Below, one piece after another: positions 15,858 to 24,078 of a DNA stretch of 64,000 nt; positions within the stretch are counted from its first letter, which is position 1, and every line of letters starts with the position of its first letter. The stretch is from positions 62,001 through 126,000 of the forward strand of contig NZ_CP061497.1 in the NCBI RefSeq assembly GCF_014678725.1, given 5' to 3'. Position numbers and translations under genes: made by a program. Below the pieces are notes generated by a model. That model was not told the origin of the DNA. It did no database searches and saw only the letters and a list, made by a program, of their open reading frames with translations. This DNA comes from Thermomonas sp. XSG. Lineage in GTDB: Bacteria; Pseudomonadota; Gammaproteobacteria; Xanthomonadales; Xanthomonadaceae.

Positions 15858-16433
15858 ATGCGCAGCCTCGCCACCTCCGCCCTGCCCCTGCTGCTGGCAA
15901 CTTTGTTGAGCGGTTGCGCCGAAGCGGGCACGCCCATCCAGACCGTGCACAACGTTGACCTGCCGCGCTTCATGGGTCGCTGGTACGTGATCGGCATCAT
16001 CCCGACCCATTTCGAGCGAGGCAGCCACAACCCGGTGGAAACCTACCGGCTCGATCGCAAGGGCAATGTCTGCACCTGGTACCGCTATCGCCCGGACCGC
16101 TTCGACGCCCCGGTGAAGCTGCTGAAATCCACTGGCCTGGTGGTGCCGGGCACCGGCAATGCCGAGTGGAAGGTGCGCTTCTTCGGGCTGTTCAAAGCGC
16201 AGTACAAGGTTGGCTGGCTGGCTCCGGACTACAACCAGGTACTGATCGTGCGCGACGCCCGCGACTACCTGTGGTACATGGCGCGCACGCCCACCGTGGC
16301 GGAAAGCGATTACCAAGCCATGCTGGCACGGGCCGGCACGCTGGGCTACGACGTAGGCCGCATCGAGCGCGTGCCGCAGCGCTGGCCCGAGACCGACGCC
16401 GGCCGCGACACCTTCGACGGGGACTGCGAATGA
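15858..16433 (+). CDS. Lipocalin family outer-membrane lipoprotein (Blc-like)
   Basis: A 191-residue bacterial lipocalin. A signal peptide ends in the lipobox LLSGC, so it is probably anchored by lipid. The lipocalin signature PRFMGRWYVIG follows the mature N-terminus, and the later blocks PGTGNAEWKV and YLWYMARTP match Blc-type beta-barrels that bind lipids or lysophospholipids. Start ATG at 15858 is the only one giving a signal peptide. First gene of an operon with the TspO-like protein (ATGA overlap) and the iron-sulfur photolyase. A paralogue without lipobox closes the lipid operon at 27741. Confidence 0.88.
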   Translation: MRSLATSALPLLLATLLSGCAEAGTPIQTVHNVDLPRFMGRWYVIGIIPTHFERGSHNPVETYRLDRKGNVCTWYRYRPDRFDAPVKLLKSTGLVVPGTGNAEWKVRFFGLFKAQYKVGWLAPDYNQVLIVRDARDYLWYMARTPTVAESDYQAMLARAGTLGYDVGRIERVPQRWPETDAGRDTFDGDCE

Positions 16434-17191
16434 GGTTCCTGGTTCTCGCGCTGGCGCTGGCGATGCCGCTGGTCGGCTGGCTGTCGAACACCGGCCTGCT
16501 GGGGCCGACCAACGGCGAGATCTCCGACCGCTACCCCACGTTGATCGTCGCGGCCGGCTACGCCTTTGCCATCTGGGGGCCGATCTTCCTGCTCGACGTG
16601 GTGTTCGGCGTCGCCCAGGCCCGCGTGCGCGAGCCGGGCACGCGCCTGCTGCGCATCCGCGTGCTCACCGCGGTGGGCTTCGCGCTGACCTCGCTGTGGA
16701 TGGTGGTGTTCACCCTGCAATGGTTCTGGCTGGCGCTGGCGATCATCTGGGGCAGCCTGTGGTGCCTGCTAGGCGCGGCGTGGCTGGCCTCGCAGACCCG
16801 GCATCATCGCCGCGGGCCGTGGTGGCAATGGCTGCCGCTGTCGCTGCACGCGGGCTGGGTTTCGCTGGCGGTGTTCCTCAACGTGGCGCAGGTGGTGGTT
16901 GCATTCCGGCTGCTGTCCGTCGAGCGGATGCTGCCGTGGACGCTGGTGCTGTTCGCGCTGGCCGGCGTGCTGTTGCTGGTCATGGTGGTGAAGCTGCGCG
17001 GCAATCCGTGGTACGCGCTGGCAGCCGTGTGGGGCCTGCTGGGCGTGCATGCCAAGCAGCAGGCGTCCGCGCTGCCGGGCGCCGACACGGCGGCCAGCGT
17101 GGCGATGGCGATGGCGGTGCTGGTGGCGCTGACCGCGCTCGCCGCAGGTGTCACGGGCTGGCGCACGCGCCGCACTCTACGCACGGGATGA
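16430..17191 (+). CDS. TspO/MBR-like tryptophan-rich membrane protein
   Basis: A 253-residue integral membrane protein with about seven hydrophobic segments. The beginning GLLGPTNGEISDRYPTL leading into AGYAFAIWGPIF is typical of the long TspO-like proteins annotated as tryptophan-rich sensory proteins; Trp is abundant (WFWLA, PWWQWLP). Classical TspO binds porphyrins and regulates oxidative stress; that role is only suggestive here. The ATG shares ATGA with the lipocalin stop, and its own stop shares ATGA with the photolyase gene, so the three are one translational unit. Confidence 0.75.
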   Translation: MRFLVLALALAMPLVGWLSNTGLLGPTNGEISDRYPTLIVAAGYAFAIWGPIFLLDVVFGVAQARVREPGTRLLRIRVLTAVGFALTSLWMVVFTLQWFWLALAIIWGSLWCLLGAAWLASQTRHHRRGPWWQWLPLSLHAGWVSLAVFLNVAQVVVAFRLLSVERMLPWTLVLFALAGVLLLVMVVKLRGNPWYALAAVWGLLGVHAKQQASALPGADTAASVAMAMAVLVALTALAAGVTGWRTRRTLRTG

Positions 17192-18717
17192 CCTGCCTGC
17201 GCCTAGTCCTGGGCGACCAGCTGGACCCTCGGCACCCCTGGTTCGACGCGGCGTCGCCGGATGTCCTGTACGTGCTGATGGAGGTGCGGCAGGAAACCGA
17301 CTACGTGCTGCATCACGCGCAGAAGATCCTCGCCATCTTCGCCGCCATGCGCCGCTTCGCCGACCGGTTGCGCGCGGCGGGCCACCGCGTCGTCTACCTG
17401 CAGATCGACGATCCGGACAACCTGCCCTCGCTGACCGCCAACCTCGATCGGTTGATGGCGCAGCACGGCGCCACCGCGTTCGAGTACCAGGCGCCGGACG
17501 AATGGCGGCTGGATGAGCAGCTGCGCGACTACGCCGCGGACCTGGAAATCCCGGCGCGCTGCGTGGACAGCGCCCACTTCCTGACGGCGCGCGACGAAGT
17601 GGCGCGCTTCTTCGGCACGCGCAAGCGCTGGACCATGGAGCTGTTCTACCGGCACATGCGGCAGCAGCACGGCATCCTGCTGGAGCCGGACGGCGGTCCT
17701 CTGGGCGGGCGCTGGAACTTCGACGCCGAGAACCGAAAGCCCTGGCGCGGCGACCCGCCGGAACCGCCGGACCTGCGGCCGGTGCATGACCACCGCGCCC
17801 TGTGGGCGAGCATCGAAGCCGCCGGCGTCGCCAGCTTCGGTGACCCGTCGGCGGACGCCTTCCGCTGGCCGATCGGCCGCGAGGAAGCGCTGGGCCAGCT
17901 CGACGCCTTCGTCGAGCACGCGCTGCCGCACTTCGGCGACTACCAGGACGCGTTGAGCAGCCGCGCGGCGCGGCTGTTCCACTCGATGCTCTCGTTCGCG
18001 CTCAACGTGAAGATGCTGTCGCCGGCCGAGGTGATTGCCCGGGTGGAAGCCGAAGGCCGCGCCGGCCGCGCGCCGCTGGCGGCGGTGGAGGGCTACATCC
18101 GCCAGATTCTGGGCTGGCGCGAGTACGTGCGCGGCGTGTACTGGGCGGGCATGCCCGCCTACGAGGCCAGCAACGCCTTCGGGCACAACCGCCCGCTGCC
18201 GGAATGGTTCTGGACCGGGCGCACCCGGATGGCCTGCGTGCGCAGCGCGATTGGTCAGTCGTTGGCGCACGCGCACGCCCACCACATCCAGCGGTTGATG
18301 GTCATCGGCAACTTCGCGCTGCTGGCCGGGCTGGACCCGCAGGCGCTGCATCGCTGGTACCTCGGCATCTACATCGACGCCTTCGAATGGGTGGAACTGC
18401 CCAACACCGTGGGCATGAGCCAGTTCGCCGACGGCGGCCTGCTGGCGACCAAGCCCTACATCTCGTCGGCCGCCTACCTGTACCGCATGGGCGACCATTG
18501 TGGCCAGTGCCATTACCGCCGCGACGCCCACACCGGCCCGCGCGGCTGCCCATTCAACGCCCTCTACTGGGACTTCCTGGACCGCAACGGCGAGCGGCTG
18601 GCGGGCAACCCGCGGCTGGCGATGCCCTACCGGCAGCTGGCGCGCATGCCGGACGCGCGCCGCGAGGCGCTGGCGGAGCGTGCCATGCAGGTGTTGGCCG
18701 ACCTAGACAGCCTCTGA
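17188..18717 (+). CDS. Iron-sulfur photolyase / bacterial cryptochrome (FeS-BCP, (6-4)-type)
   Basis: A 509-residue member of the FeS-BCP branch. The N-terminus LRLVLGDQLDPRHPW is diagnostic. The four cysteines of the [4Fe-4S] cluster are at 350 (MACVRS), 438 and 441 (HCGQC) and 454 (GCPF), the same numbering as in Agrobacterium PhrB. PhrB-type enzymes repair (6-4) photoproducts and use 6,7-dimethyl-8-ribityllumazine as antenna; CryB-type ones act in light signalling. The repair function is inferred. It is followed by folE, 104 bp away with its own promoter. ATG shares ATGA with the preceding gene. Confidence 0.92.
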   Translation: MTCLRLVLGDQLDPRHPWFDAASPDVLYVLMEVRQETDYVLHHAQKILAIFAAMRRFADRLRAAGHRVVYLQIDDPDNLPSLTANLDRLMAQHGATAFEYQAPDEWRLDEQLRDYAADLEIPARCVDSAHFLTARDEVARFFGTRKRWTMELFYRHMRQQHGILLEPDGGPLGGRWNFDAENRKPWRGDPPEPPDLRPVHDHRALWASIEAAGVASFGDPSADAFRWPIGREEALGQLDAFVEHALPHFGDYQDALSSRAARLFHSMLSFALNVKMLSPAEVIARVEAEGRAGRAPLAAVEGYIRQILGWREYVRGVYWAGMPAYEASNAFGHNRPLPEWFWTGRTRMACVRSAIGQSLAHAHAHHIQRLMVIGNFALLAGLDPQALHRWYLGIYIDAFEWVELPNTVGMSQFADGGLLATKPYISSAAYLYRMGDHCGQCHYRRDAHTGPRGCPFNALYWDFLDRNGERLAGNPRLAMPYRQLARMPDARREALAERAMQVLADLDSL

Positions 18718-18723
18718 CCCCGC

Positions 18724-18752
18724 TGCATCCAAACCGGATCGCGCGGCGTAAG
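18724..18752 (+). promoter_or_regulatory. Sigma/ChrR-type promoter of folE
   Basis: TGCATCCA (18724-18731), 15 nt, then CGTAAG (18747-18752), 69 bp before the folE start. The bases GC before the -35 element are shared with the lipid-operon promoter at 21023. Confidence 0.75.
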
Positions 18753-18821
18753 CACTGGCACGCGCTGCGCCCGGCAACGGCCCTGCGTCGCGTGCCCTCC
18801 CCCTGCCTTCGAGGCCGCCCC

Positions 18822-19541
18822 ATGTCGCATCCCCTGCGGGAACCCGCCCCCATCCAGCGCCTCGCGTCGCTCACCGCATCGCAGCGCGTCCGCGAACGCC
18901 TGCGCAGCGCCGGCACCCGCTTCCACGCCAACGACAACATCGCCGACTACCTCGAGGACGGCGAGCTGGAGGCGATCGAAGGCGAGGTGGCCGCCAAGGC
19001 GCAGGAGATGCTGCGCGCGCTGGTCATCGACGTCGACAACGACCACAACACCCGCGACACCGGCCGCCGGCTGGCCAAGATGTTCGTGCGCGAACTGTTC
19101 GCCGGACGCTATCAGCACGCGCCCGCGGTCACCGAATTCCCCAACGCCGAGCGCCTGAACGAGCTGATGATCGTCGGCCCGCTGCGCGTGCGCAGCGCCT
19201 GCTCGCACCACCTGTGCCCGATCATGGGGCGGGTCTGGGTGGGCGTGCTGCCCGACGCCGACTCCAACCTGATCGGCCTGTCCAAGTACGCCCGCCTGAT
19301 CGACTGGGTCATGAGCCGGCCGCAGATCCAGGAAGAGGCGGTGAGCCAGATCGCCGACCTGCTTGAGCAGCGGCTGAAGCCGGACGGAATCGCTGTGGTC
19401 ATGGAAGCCGACCACTACTGTATGCACTGGCGAGGGGTGAAGGACGACGAGTCGAAGATGATCAACAGCGTGATGCGCGGCCGCTTCCTGGCCGACCCGT
19501 CGCTGCGCAAGGAATTCCTGTCGCTTCGCCACCGCGGCTGA
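18822..19541 (+). CDS. folE: GTP cyclohydrolase I
   Basis: A 239-residue FolE converting GTP to 7,8-dihydroneopterin triphosphate, the first step to tetrahydrofolate and pterins. Zinc and active-site blocks are present: RSACSHHLCPIMGRVWVG, then IGLSKYARLIDW, QEEAVSQIADLL and ADHYCMHWRGVKD. The last 60 residues are standard. An ATG at 18822 gives a roughly 50-residue N-terminal extension typical of class I FolE. Placement in the photolyase region under a sigma/ChrR-type promoter suggests supply of a folate-type antenna for the photolyases, in addition to any housekeeping role. A strong terminator follows. Confidence 0.93.
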   Translation: MSHPLREPAPIQRLASLTASQRVRERLRSAGTRFHANDNIADYLEDGELEAIEGEVAAKAQEMLRALVIDVDNDHNTRDTGRRLAKMFVRELFAGRYQHAPAVTEFPNAERLNELMIVGPLRVRSACSHHLCPIMGRVWVGVLPDADSNLIGLSKYARLIDWVMSRPQIQEEAVSQIADLLEQRLKPDGIAVVMEADHYCMHWRGVKDDESKMINSVMRGRFLADPSLRKEFLSLRHRG

Positions 19542-19565
19542 CCGGCGCCCACTTCGCCAAGACGG

Positions 19566-19601
19566 ACGGCCCGCATCTCGCGATGCGGGCCGTTTCCTTT
19601 T
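19566..19601 (+). terminator. Rho-independent terminator of folE
   Basis: Perfect 12-bp arms (19566-19577 ACGGCCCGCATC and 19582-19593) around the tetraloop TCGC, followed by a T-rich run TTCCTTTT. The hairpin could also stop transcripts of the convergent sigma-chrR operon, though the T-run favours the plus strand. Confidence 0.88.
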
Positions 19602-19634
19602 GGGACAGGAGAGGCGTTCGGCGGTGGGCCGGGG

Positions 19635-20309
19635 TTACAGGCCCACCATCGGCTGCAGCTTGCGCGCCAGCCAGCCGCGGAATTGCAGCGGGCCGTCCAG
19701 CGCCGCCACGCAGATGCAGGGCACGCCCGGCGAGGTCACCGGCTGGTGCTCGATGTCGCTGTCCAGGTCGGCCATGTCGCCGGGGCCGAAATGGCCCAGT
19801 TCGTCGTCGTAGGCACCCTTGAGGATCTGGGTCAGCTCGCTGCCGCCATGGCTGTGCACCGGCATGCTCTTGCCCGGCGCGATCCTGAGCAGGATCAGGG
19901 TATCGCCGCTGCTCCGCGGCGCCCGGATCATGTGCACGCCCGGTGCCATCCAACGCCAGCGCAGCGCCTTCCAGCTCTTGCCGAAATACGGCTGCAGCGG
20001 GCGGGGCAGCGCGTCCAGCGAACGCGGGGCATTGGTGGTTTCGGACGGGTCATTTGCCGCCGCGGGCAGCGGCTGCTGCAAGCGGGCCAGCATGTCCTCG
20101 CGCAGGCGTGCGGCCTGCTGCGGCTCCGACGCCGCGGGTTGCTGCTGCGAGAGCAGCACGCCGCCGACACGCTCGGCCGCTGCCAGTTGCTGGCGGCAGT
20201 AGGCGCAGCCTTCCAGGTGGGTGTCGGCAACCGCCGCCATTTCCGGCGACAGCGCGCCGGCGGCATGGCTGACCAGGGTGGCCGGATCGAGGTGATGGCG
20301 CGGGGTCAT
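19635..20309 (-). CDS. chrR: ChrR-type zinc anti-sigma factor with cupin domain
   Basis: A 224-residue anti-sigma factor. The N-terminal ZAS domain carries His31-x3-Cys35-x2-Cys38 (HLEGCAYC), which holds zinc and masks the sigma factor. The C-terminal cupin shows His152, His154 and Glu158 (PVHSHGGSE) and His188, a second metal site. In Rhodobacter sphaeroides the ChrR cupin is needed to release sigma in response to singlet oxygen. Its start overlaps the sigma gene stop by 4 bp. It is transcribed from the promoter upstream of the sigma gene. Confidence 0.9.
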   Translation of the reverse strand: MTPRHHLDPATLVSHAAGALSPEMAAVADTHLEGCAYCRQQLAAAERVGGVLLSQQQPAASEPQQAARLREDMLARLQQPLPAAANDPSETTNAPRSLDALPRPLQPYFGKSWKALRWRWMAPGVHMIRAPRSSGDTLILLRIAPGKSMPVHSHGGSELTQILKGAYDDELGHFGPGDMADLDSDIEHQPVTSPGVPCICVAALDGPLQFRGWLARKLQPMVGL

Positions 20310-20881
20310 GTGGCCTCCTGCACGCCCGACTGCAGGCGCAGGAAGGCACGGCGGATGGAGGATTTGACCGTGCCCAGCGGCATCCCGAGTTCATCGGCGA
20401 TCTGCTGGTGGGACTTGGCTTCGAAATAGGACATGCGGATCAGGCGGGCTTGGGTCGCGGACAGGCGCTCGATGCGTTCGTTGAGGTCGGCGTGGGCGGC
20501 AAAGCTCTCCGCGGAGGAGAACGCGGGATTGTCGGTTTCCGCCTCGAACTCCAGCGGCTCCATGTCCACGGCGATCCACTGGTTCTCCCGGCGCAGCCGG
20601 TCGATGTGCAGGTTGCGGGCGATCCGGAACAGCCAGGTGGCCAGCGAGCTGCGGGCCGCGTCGTAGCTGTCGGCGCGTTGCCACAGCCGCAGCAGTGCTT
20701 CCTGCGCCAACTCCTCGGCAACTGCTTCGCGCGCGCCCAGGCCGCGCAGGTACAGCCGCACCCGCGGGGCGAAGTGGTCGTAGATCCGCATGAAGCAGGT
20801 CTGGTCGCGGCGGCGCGCGACCGCCTGCATCTGCCCGGACCAGTAGCCCGGGTCCCCGGGGCTTGCTTCGGCGATGGACAT
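20306..20881 (-). CDS. rpoE: ECF sigma factor partnered with ChrR (RpoE/ECF11-like)
   Basis: A 191-residue sigma-70 family ECF factor. Region 2 contains ELAQEALLRLWQRA and FRIARNLHIDRLR; region 4 ends in RMSYFEAKSHQQIADELG and GTVKSSIRRAFLRLQ. The ATG at 20881 is preferred: the promoter's -10 element at 20974-20979 rules out the farthest upstream start, and the alternative ATG at 20935 has no ribosome site. It should recognise TGCATC-N17-CGTA-type promoters, including its own, giving autoregulation. The divergent lipid operon starts from the other half of a shared palindrome. Confidence 0.88.
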   Translation of the reverse strand: MSIAEASPGDPGYWSGQMQAVARRRDQTCFMRIYDHFAPRVRLYLRGLGAREAVAEELAQEALLRLWQRADSYDAARSSLATWLFRIARNLHIDRLRRENQWIAVDMEPLEFEAETDNPAFSSAESFAAHADLNERIERLSATQARLIRMSYFEAKSHQQIADELGMPLGTVKSSIRRAFLRLQSGVQEAT

Positions 20882-20973
20882 GGATCTGGCCGCCTCGAAG
20901 GGCGACAGGTTTCCGCGGTTGGGGTCGGAACGCATGGTAGGGCAAACACGGCCAGCTGGGACGGACACCAGCC

Positions 20974-21002
20974 TCTACGGTCGCCGCCGCCGATTGGATG
21001 CA
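20974..21002 (-). promoter_or_regulatory. Autoregulatory promoter of the sigma-chrR operon
   Basis: On the minus strand TGCATCCA (21002-20995), 15 nt, then CGTAGA (20979-20974). Its -35 element is half of the perfect inverted repeat TGGATGCAGC / GCTGCATCCA at 20995-21004 and 21021-21030. Confidence 0.75.
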
Positions 21003-21022
21003 GCGAAACCGGCAGGCCCGGC

Positions 21023-21051
21023 TGCATCCATTCCGCGTGCTGTCGCGTAAG
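21023..21051 (+). promoter_or_regulatory. Sigma/ChrR-type promoter of the lipid-modification operon
   Basis: TGCATCCA (21023-21030), 15 nt, then CGTAAG (21046-21051), 28 bp before the desaturase ATG. It forms the right half of the 10-bp palindrome shared with the sigma-gene promoter. Confidence 0.78.
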
Positions 21052-21078
21052 GGCTGCTATCCGAAACGGAAGCCCGCG

Positions 21079-22044
21079 ATGCCCCAGGACCCGGCACCCC
21101 TCCCCTCCCGAGCCGACAACGCCCCCGCGCGCGCGGCCCGGCGCAGCCTGCTGCAATGGTTCGACAGCGCCGCCGTGCCGGCTGCCGGCGGCGCCGACGC
21201 GGACCGGGTGGACTGGCTGCGGGTGCTGCCGTTCGTGTTGCTGCACCTGGGCTGCATCGGGGTGCTGTGGGTCGGTGTTTCGCCGATGGCGGTGCTGGTC
21301 GCCGCCCTGCTCTACGTCGTGCGGATGTTCGCCATCACCGGCTTCTACCACCGCTACTTCTCGCATCGCGCGTTCCGTACCTCGCGTCCGCTGCAGTTCG
21401 TGTTCGCACTGATCGGCGCCGCCAGCGTGCAGCGCGGGCCGCTGTGGTGGGCAGCACACCATCGCCACCACCACCGCCATTCCGATACTGCGGACGACCT
21501 GCATTCGCCCCGCCACGGGTTCTGGCGCAGCCACATGGGCTGGTTCCTGACCCGGCGTGCGTTCGCCACCGACCTCAGCCGGGTGCCGGACTTGGCGCGG
21601 TTCCCCGAACTGCGCTGGCTGGACCGCTATGACGTGGCGGTCCCAGCCGCGATGGCGGTGGGTCTGTATGCGCTGGGCGCACTGCTGGAGCGCTTCGCGC
21701 CGACGCTGGGCACCAGCGGGCTGCAGCTGCTGGTCTGGGGCTTCTTCGTGTCCACCGTGGTGCTGTTCCACGCGACGGTGACCATCAATTCGCTGTCGCA
21801 CCGCTTCGGCCGCCGCCGCTTCCCGACCAGCGACGACAGCCGCAACAACCTGTGGCTGGCGCTGCTGACCTTCGGCGAGGGCTGGCACAACAACCACCAC
21901 TTCTACTCCAGCAGTGCGCGGCAGGGATTCCGCTGGTGGGAGATCGACCTGACCTGGTACGGCCTGCGGCTGATGGCGCTGCTGGGGCTGGTGCGCGACC
22001 TCAAGCCGGTGCCCGAGTGGGTGCTGGCGAAGGCGGAGCGCTGA
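21079..22044 (+). CDS. Acyl-CoA / fatty-acid desaturase
   Basis: A 321-residue membrane di-iron desaturase. The three histidine boxes are HRYFSH (91-96), HHRHHHRH (127-134) and HNNHH near residue 275; hydrophobic segments near 50-85 and 205-260 form the membrane part. It should introduce a double bond into acyl chains using oxygen. The start at 21079 follows the promoter -10 element by 28 bp and has GGA upstream. First gene of an eight-gene operon; the next gene begins 2 bp after its stop. The double bond it makes could be the substrate for the downstream Cfa-type methyltransferases. Confidence 0.88.
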   Translation: MPQDPAPLPSRADNAPARAARRSLLQWFDSAAVPAAGGADADRVDWLRVLPFVLLHLGCIGVLWVGVSPMAVLVAALLYVVRMFAITGFYHRYFSHRAFRTSRPLQFVFALIGAASVQRGPLWWAAHHRHHHRHSDTADDLHSPRHGFWRSHMGWFLTRRAFATDLSRVPDLARFPELRWLDRYDVAVPAAMAVGLYALGALLERFAPTLGTSGLQLLVWGFFVSTVVLFHATVTINSLSHRFGRRRFPTSDDSRNNLWLALLTFGEGWHNNHHFYSSSARQGFRWWEIDLTWYGLRLMALLGLVRDLKPVPEWVLAKAER

Positions 22045-22045
22045 G

Positions 22046-23305
22046 ATGCGCATCGCAGTCGTCGGTTCCGGCATCGCCGGCCTGGCCAGCGCCTGGCTGC
22101 TGTCGCAGGCGCACGAGGTGGTGCTGTTCGAGGCCAACGACTACCTCGGCGGGCACACCCACACCCACGCCGTCGAGCAGGCCGGGCGTTCGTATCAAGT
22201 GGATACCGGCTTCATCGTCCACAACCCGGCGCATTACCCGCTGCTGACCCGCCTGTTCGACACCTTGGGCGTGGCGACGCAGCCCACCACCATGAGTTTT
22301 TCGGTGCACAGTGCCCGCACCGGGCTGGAATACAACGCGACCACGCTGGATACGCTGTTCTGCCAGCGCCGCAACCTGCTGTCGCCGCGCTTCCTCGGCA
22401 TGGTGCGCGACCTGTTCCGCTTCTACCGGCAGGCGCCGTCCCTGCTGGTGGGTGACGGCCCGGGCCCGGGCATCGGCGACTGGCTGGATGCCAATGGCTA
22501 CGGCGCGGCCTTCCGCGACGACCATCTGGTGCCGATGGCCTCGGCGCTGTGGTCGTCGCCGCCGGAGCAGATCCTGCGGTTCCCGGCGCGCTACCTGGTG
22601 CAGTTCATGGCCAACCACCAGATGCTGCAGGTCAGCGGCCGCCCCGAGTGGCGGGTGGTGCGCGGCGGGTCTGCCAGCTATGTCGAAGCGCTGCGTGCGC
22701 GCTGGCAGGTGCAGGAACGCCTGCGCTGCCCCGTGCGCTCGGTAGTCCGCGATGGCCACGGCGTGGTGGTGGAGAGTGCAGCCTGCAGTGAACGCTTCGA
22801 CCAGATCGTGCTGGCCTGCCACAGCGACCAGGCGCTGGCGCTGCTGGCCGACGCCAGCGTCAACGAACGCGACGTCCTCGGTGCGATCGCCTACCAGCCC
22901 AACGAGGTGGTGCTGCACACCGATGCCAGCCTGCTGCCGCGCAACCGCAAGGCGTGGGCGGCATGGAATGCCTTCCTGCCGGGCGACCCGGAGGCGCCCT
23001 GCACCGTCAGCTACTGCATGAACCTGCTGCAGGGCCTGCATTCGCCCGACCCGTTCGTGGTGACGCTGAACCGCAGCGAGGCTATCGCCCCGGACAAGGT
23101 GCTGCGCCGGCTGCGCTACCACCACCCGGTGTATGACGCGGCGTCGGTGGCGGCGCAGCAGCGAAAAGCCGCCATCCAGGGCCACAACCACACCTGGTTC
23201 GCCGGCGCTTACTGGGGCTGGGGCTTCCACGAGGACGGCATGCGCAGCGCCGTAGAAGTCGCGGCCGGGCTGGGCGTGGCGTGGCCGCAGGGTGCGGCAG
23301 CATGA
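22046..23305 (+). CDS. FAD/NAD(P)-binding oxidoreductase (amine-oxidase type)
   Basis: A 419-residue flavoprotein. The FAD-binding loop [13 protein letters not shown] begins at residue 8, followed by [13 protein letters not shown], the typical second motif of this family. The C-terminal [18 protein letters not shown] closes the FAD site. Homologues next to DUF1365 and Cfa genes belong to sigmaE/ChrR regulons in other proteobacteria, where this cluster has been tied to unusual (furan-type) fatty acids; a fatty-acyl oxidoreductase role here is inferred. It shares ATGA with the DUF1365 gene. Confidence 0.82.
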   Translation: MRIAVVGSGIAGLASAWLLSQAHEVVLFEANDYLGGHTHTHAVEQAGRSYQVDTGFIVHNPAHYPLLTRLFDTLGVATQPTTMSFSVHSARTGLEYNATTLDTLFCQRRNLLSPRFLGMVRDLFRFYRQAPSLLVGDGPGPGIGDWLDANGYGAAFRDDHLVPMASALWSSPPEQILRFPARYLVQFMANHQMLQVSGRPEWRVVRGGSASYVEALRARWQVQERLRCPVRSVVRDGHGVVVESAACSERFDQIVLACHSDQALALLADASVNERDVLGAIAYQPNEVVLHTDASLLPRNRKAWAAWNAFLPGDPEAPCTVSYCMNLLQGLHSPDPFVVTLNRSEAIAPDKVLRRLRYHHPVYDAASVAAQQRKAAIQGHNHTWFAGAYWGWGFHEDGMRSAVEVAAGLGVAWPQGAAA

Positions 23306-24078
23306 GCGCGCGGCTGCACAGCGCGGTTTACGAAGGCGTGGTCCGGCATCGCCGCAGCGCGCCGCGCCCGCATGCGTTCCGTTACCGGATGGCCCAGCTC
23401 TACCTCGACCTCGACGAGATCGACGCCGTGTTCCGCGGCCGCTGGCTGTGGTCGGTCGGGCGCCGCAACCTGGCCGAATTCCGCCGCGCCGATTTCCTCG
23501 GCCCGGCGGAGCGACCGCTCAAGGAAGCGGTGAAGGACCGGGTGGAGGCCGCCATCGGCGAGCGCCCGGCCGGCCCGGTGCGCCTGCTGGCGCACCTGCG
23601 CTACGCCGGCATGGTGTTCAACCCGGTCAGCTTTTATTACTGCTTCGACGCCGACGGCGAAACCCTGCACAGCATCGTCGCCGAGATCACCAACACACCG
23701 TGGCTGGAGCGCCACGCCTACGTGCTGCCGGTGGACGCCGCCAGCGGCAACGGACGGATGCTGCGCTGGGACTTCGACAAGACCTTCCATGTTTCTCCGT
23801 TCCTTGGCATGCAGCGCCGCTACGACTGGCGCTTCACCGTGCCCGCCGACGCCCTGCACGTGAACATGGCGGTGCTGGGTGCGAACGGCCGCGAGTTCGA
23901 CGCGCACCTGCAGCTGCGGCGCCGCCCGATCAGCGCCGACGCGCTGGCGCGCGTGTTGTGGCGCTATCCGCTGATGACCGCGCAGGTGGTCGGTGCCATC
24001 TACTGGCATGCCCTGCGGCTGTGGCTCAAGCGCACCCCCTTCCACGACCATCCACGACTTTCAGGAGGCCGTTCTTGA
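23302..24078 (+). CDS. DUF1365 domain protein
   Basis: A 258-residue protein of the DUF1365 family. Typical blocks are [48 protein letters not shown] and DKTFHVSPF. No catalytic residues are established for the family; it is nearly always beside the FAD oxidoreductase and a Cfa-type methyltransferase, so a role in fatty-acyl modification is likely. Start ATG overlaps the previous stop by 4 bp, and its stop overlaps a TTG start of the next gene. Confidence 0.85.
   Translation: MSARLHSAVYEGVVRHRRSAPRPHAFRYRMAQLYLDLDEIDAVFRGRWLWSVGRRNLAEFRRADFLGPAERPLKEAVKDRVEAAIGERPAGPVRLLAHLRYAGMVFNPVSFYYCFDADGETLHSIVAEITNTPWLERHAYVLPVDAASGNGRMLRWDFDKTFHVSPFLGMQRRYDWRFTVPADALHVNMAVLGANGREFDAHLQLRRRPISADALARVLWRYPLMTAQVVGAIYWHALRLWLKRTPFHDHPRLSGGRS

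Noticed and set aside
14432-16030. A 532-residue minus-strand frame over the SDR and lipocalin genes
   Set aside because: Contradicted by the SDR in another frame and by the promoter pair at 15750-15827; composition is Arg/Gly-rich without motifs.
20995-21030. Palindrome first read as a terminator or repressor operator
   Set aside because: Each half starts a promoter with the same 15-nt spacer as four other sites; there is no T-run and both flanking genes start outwards.
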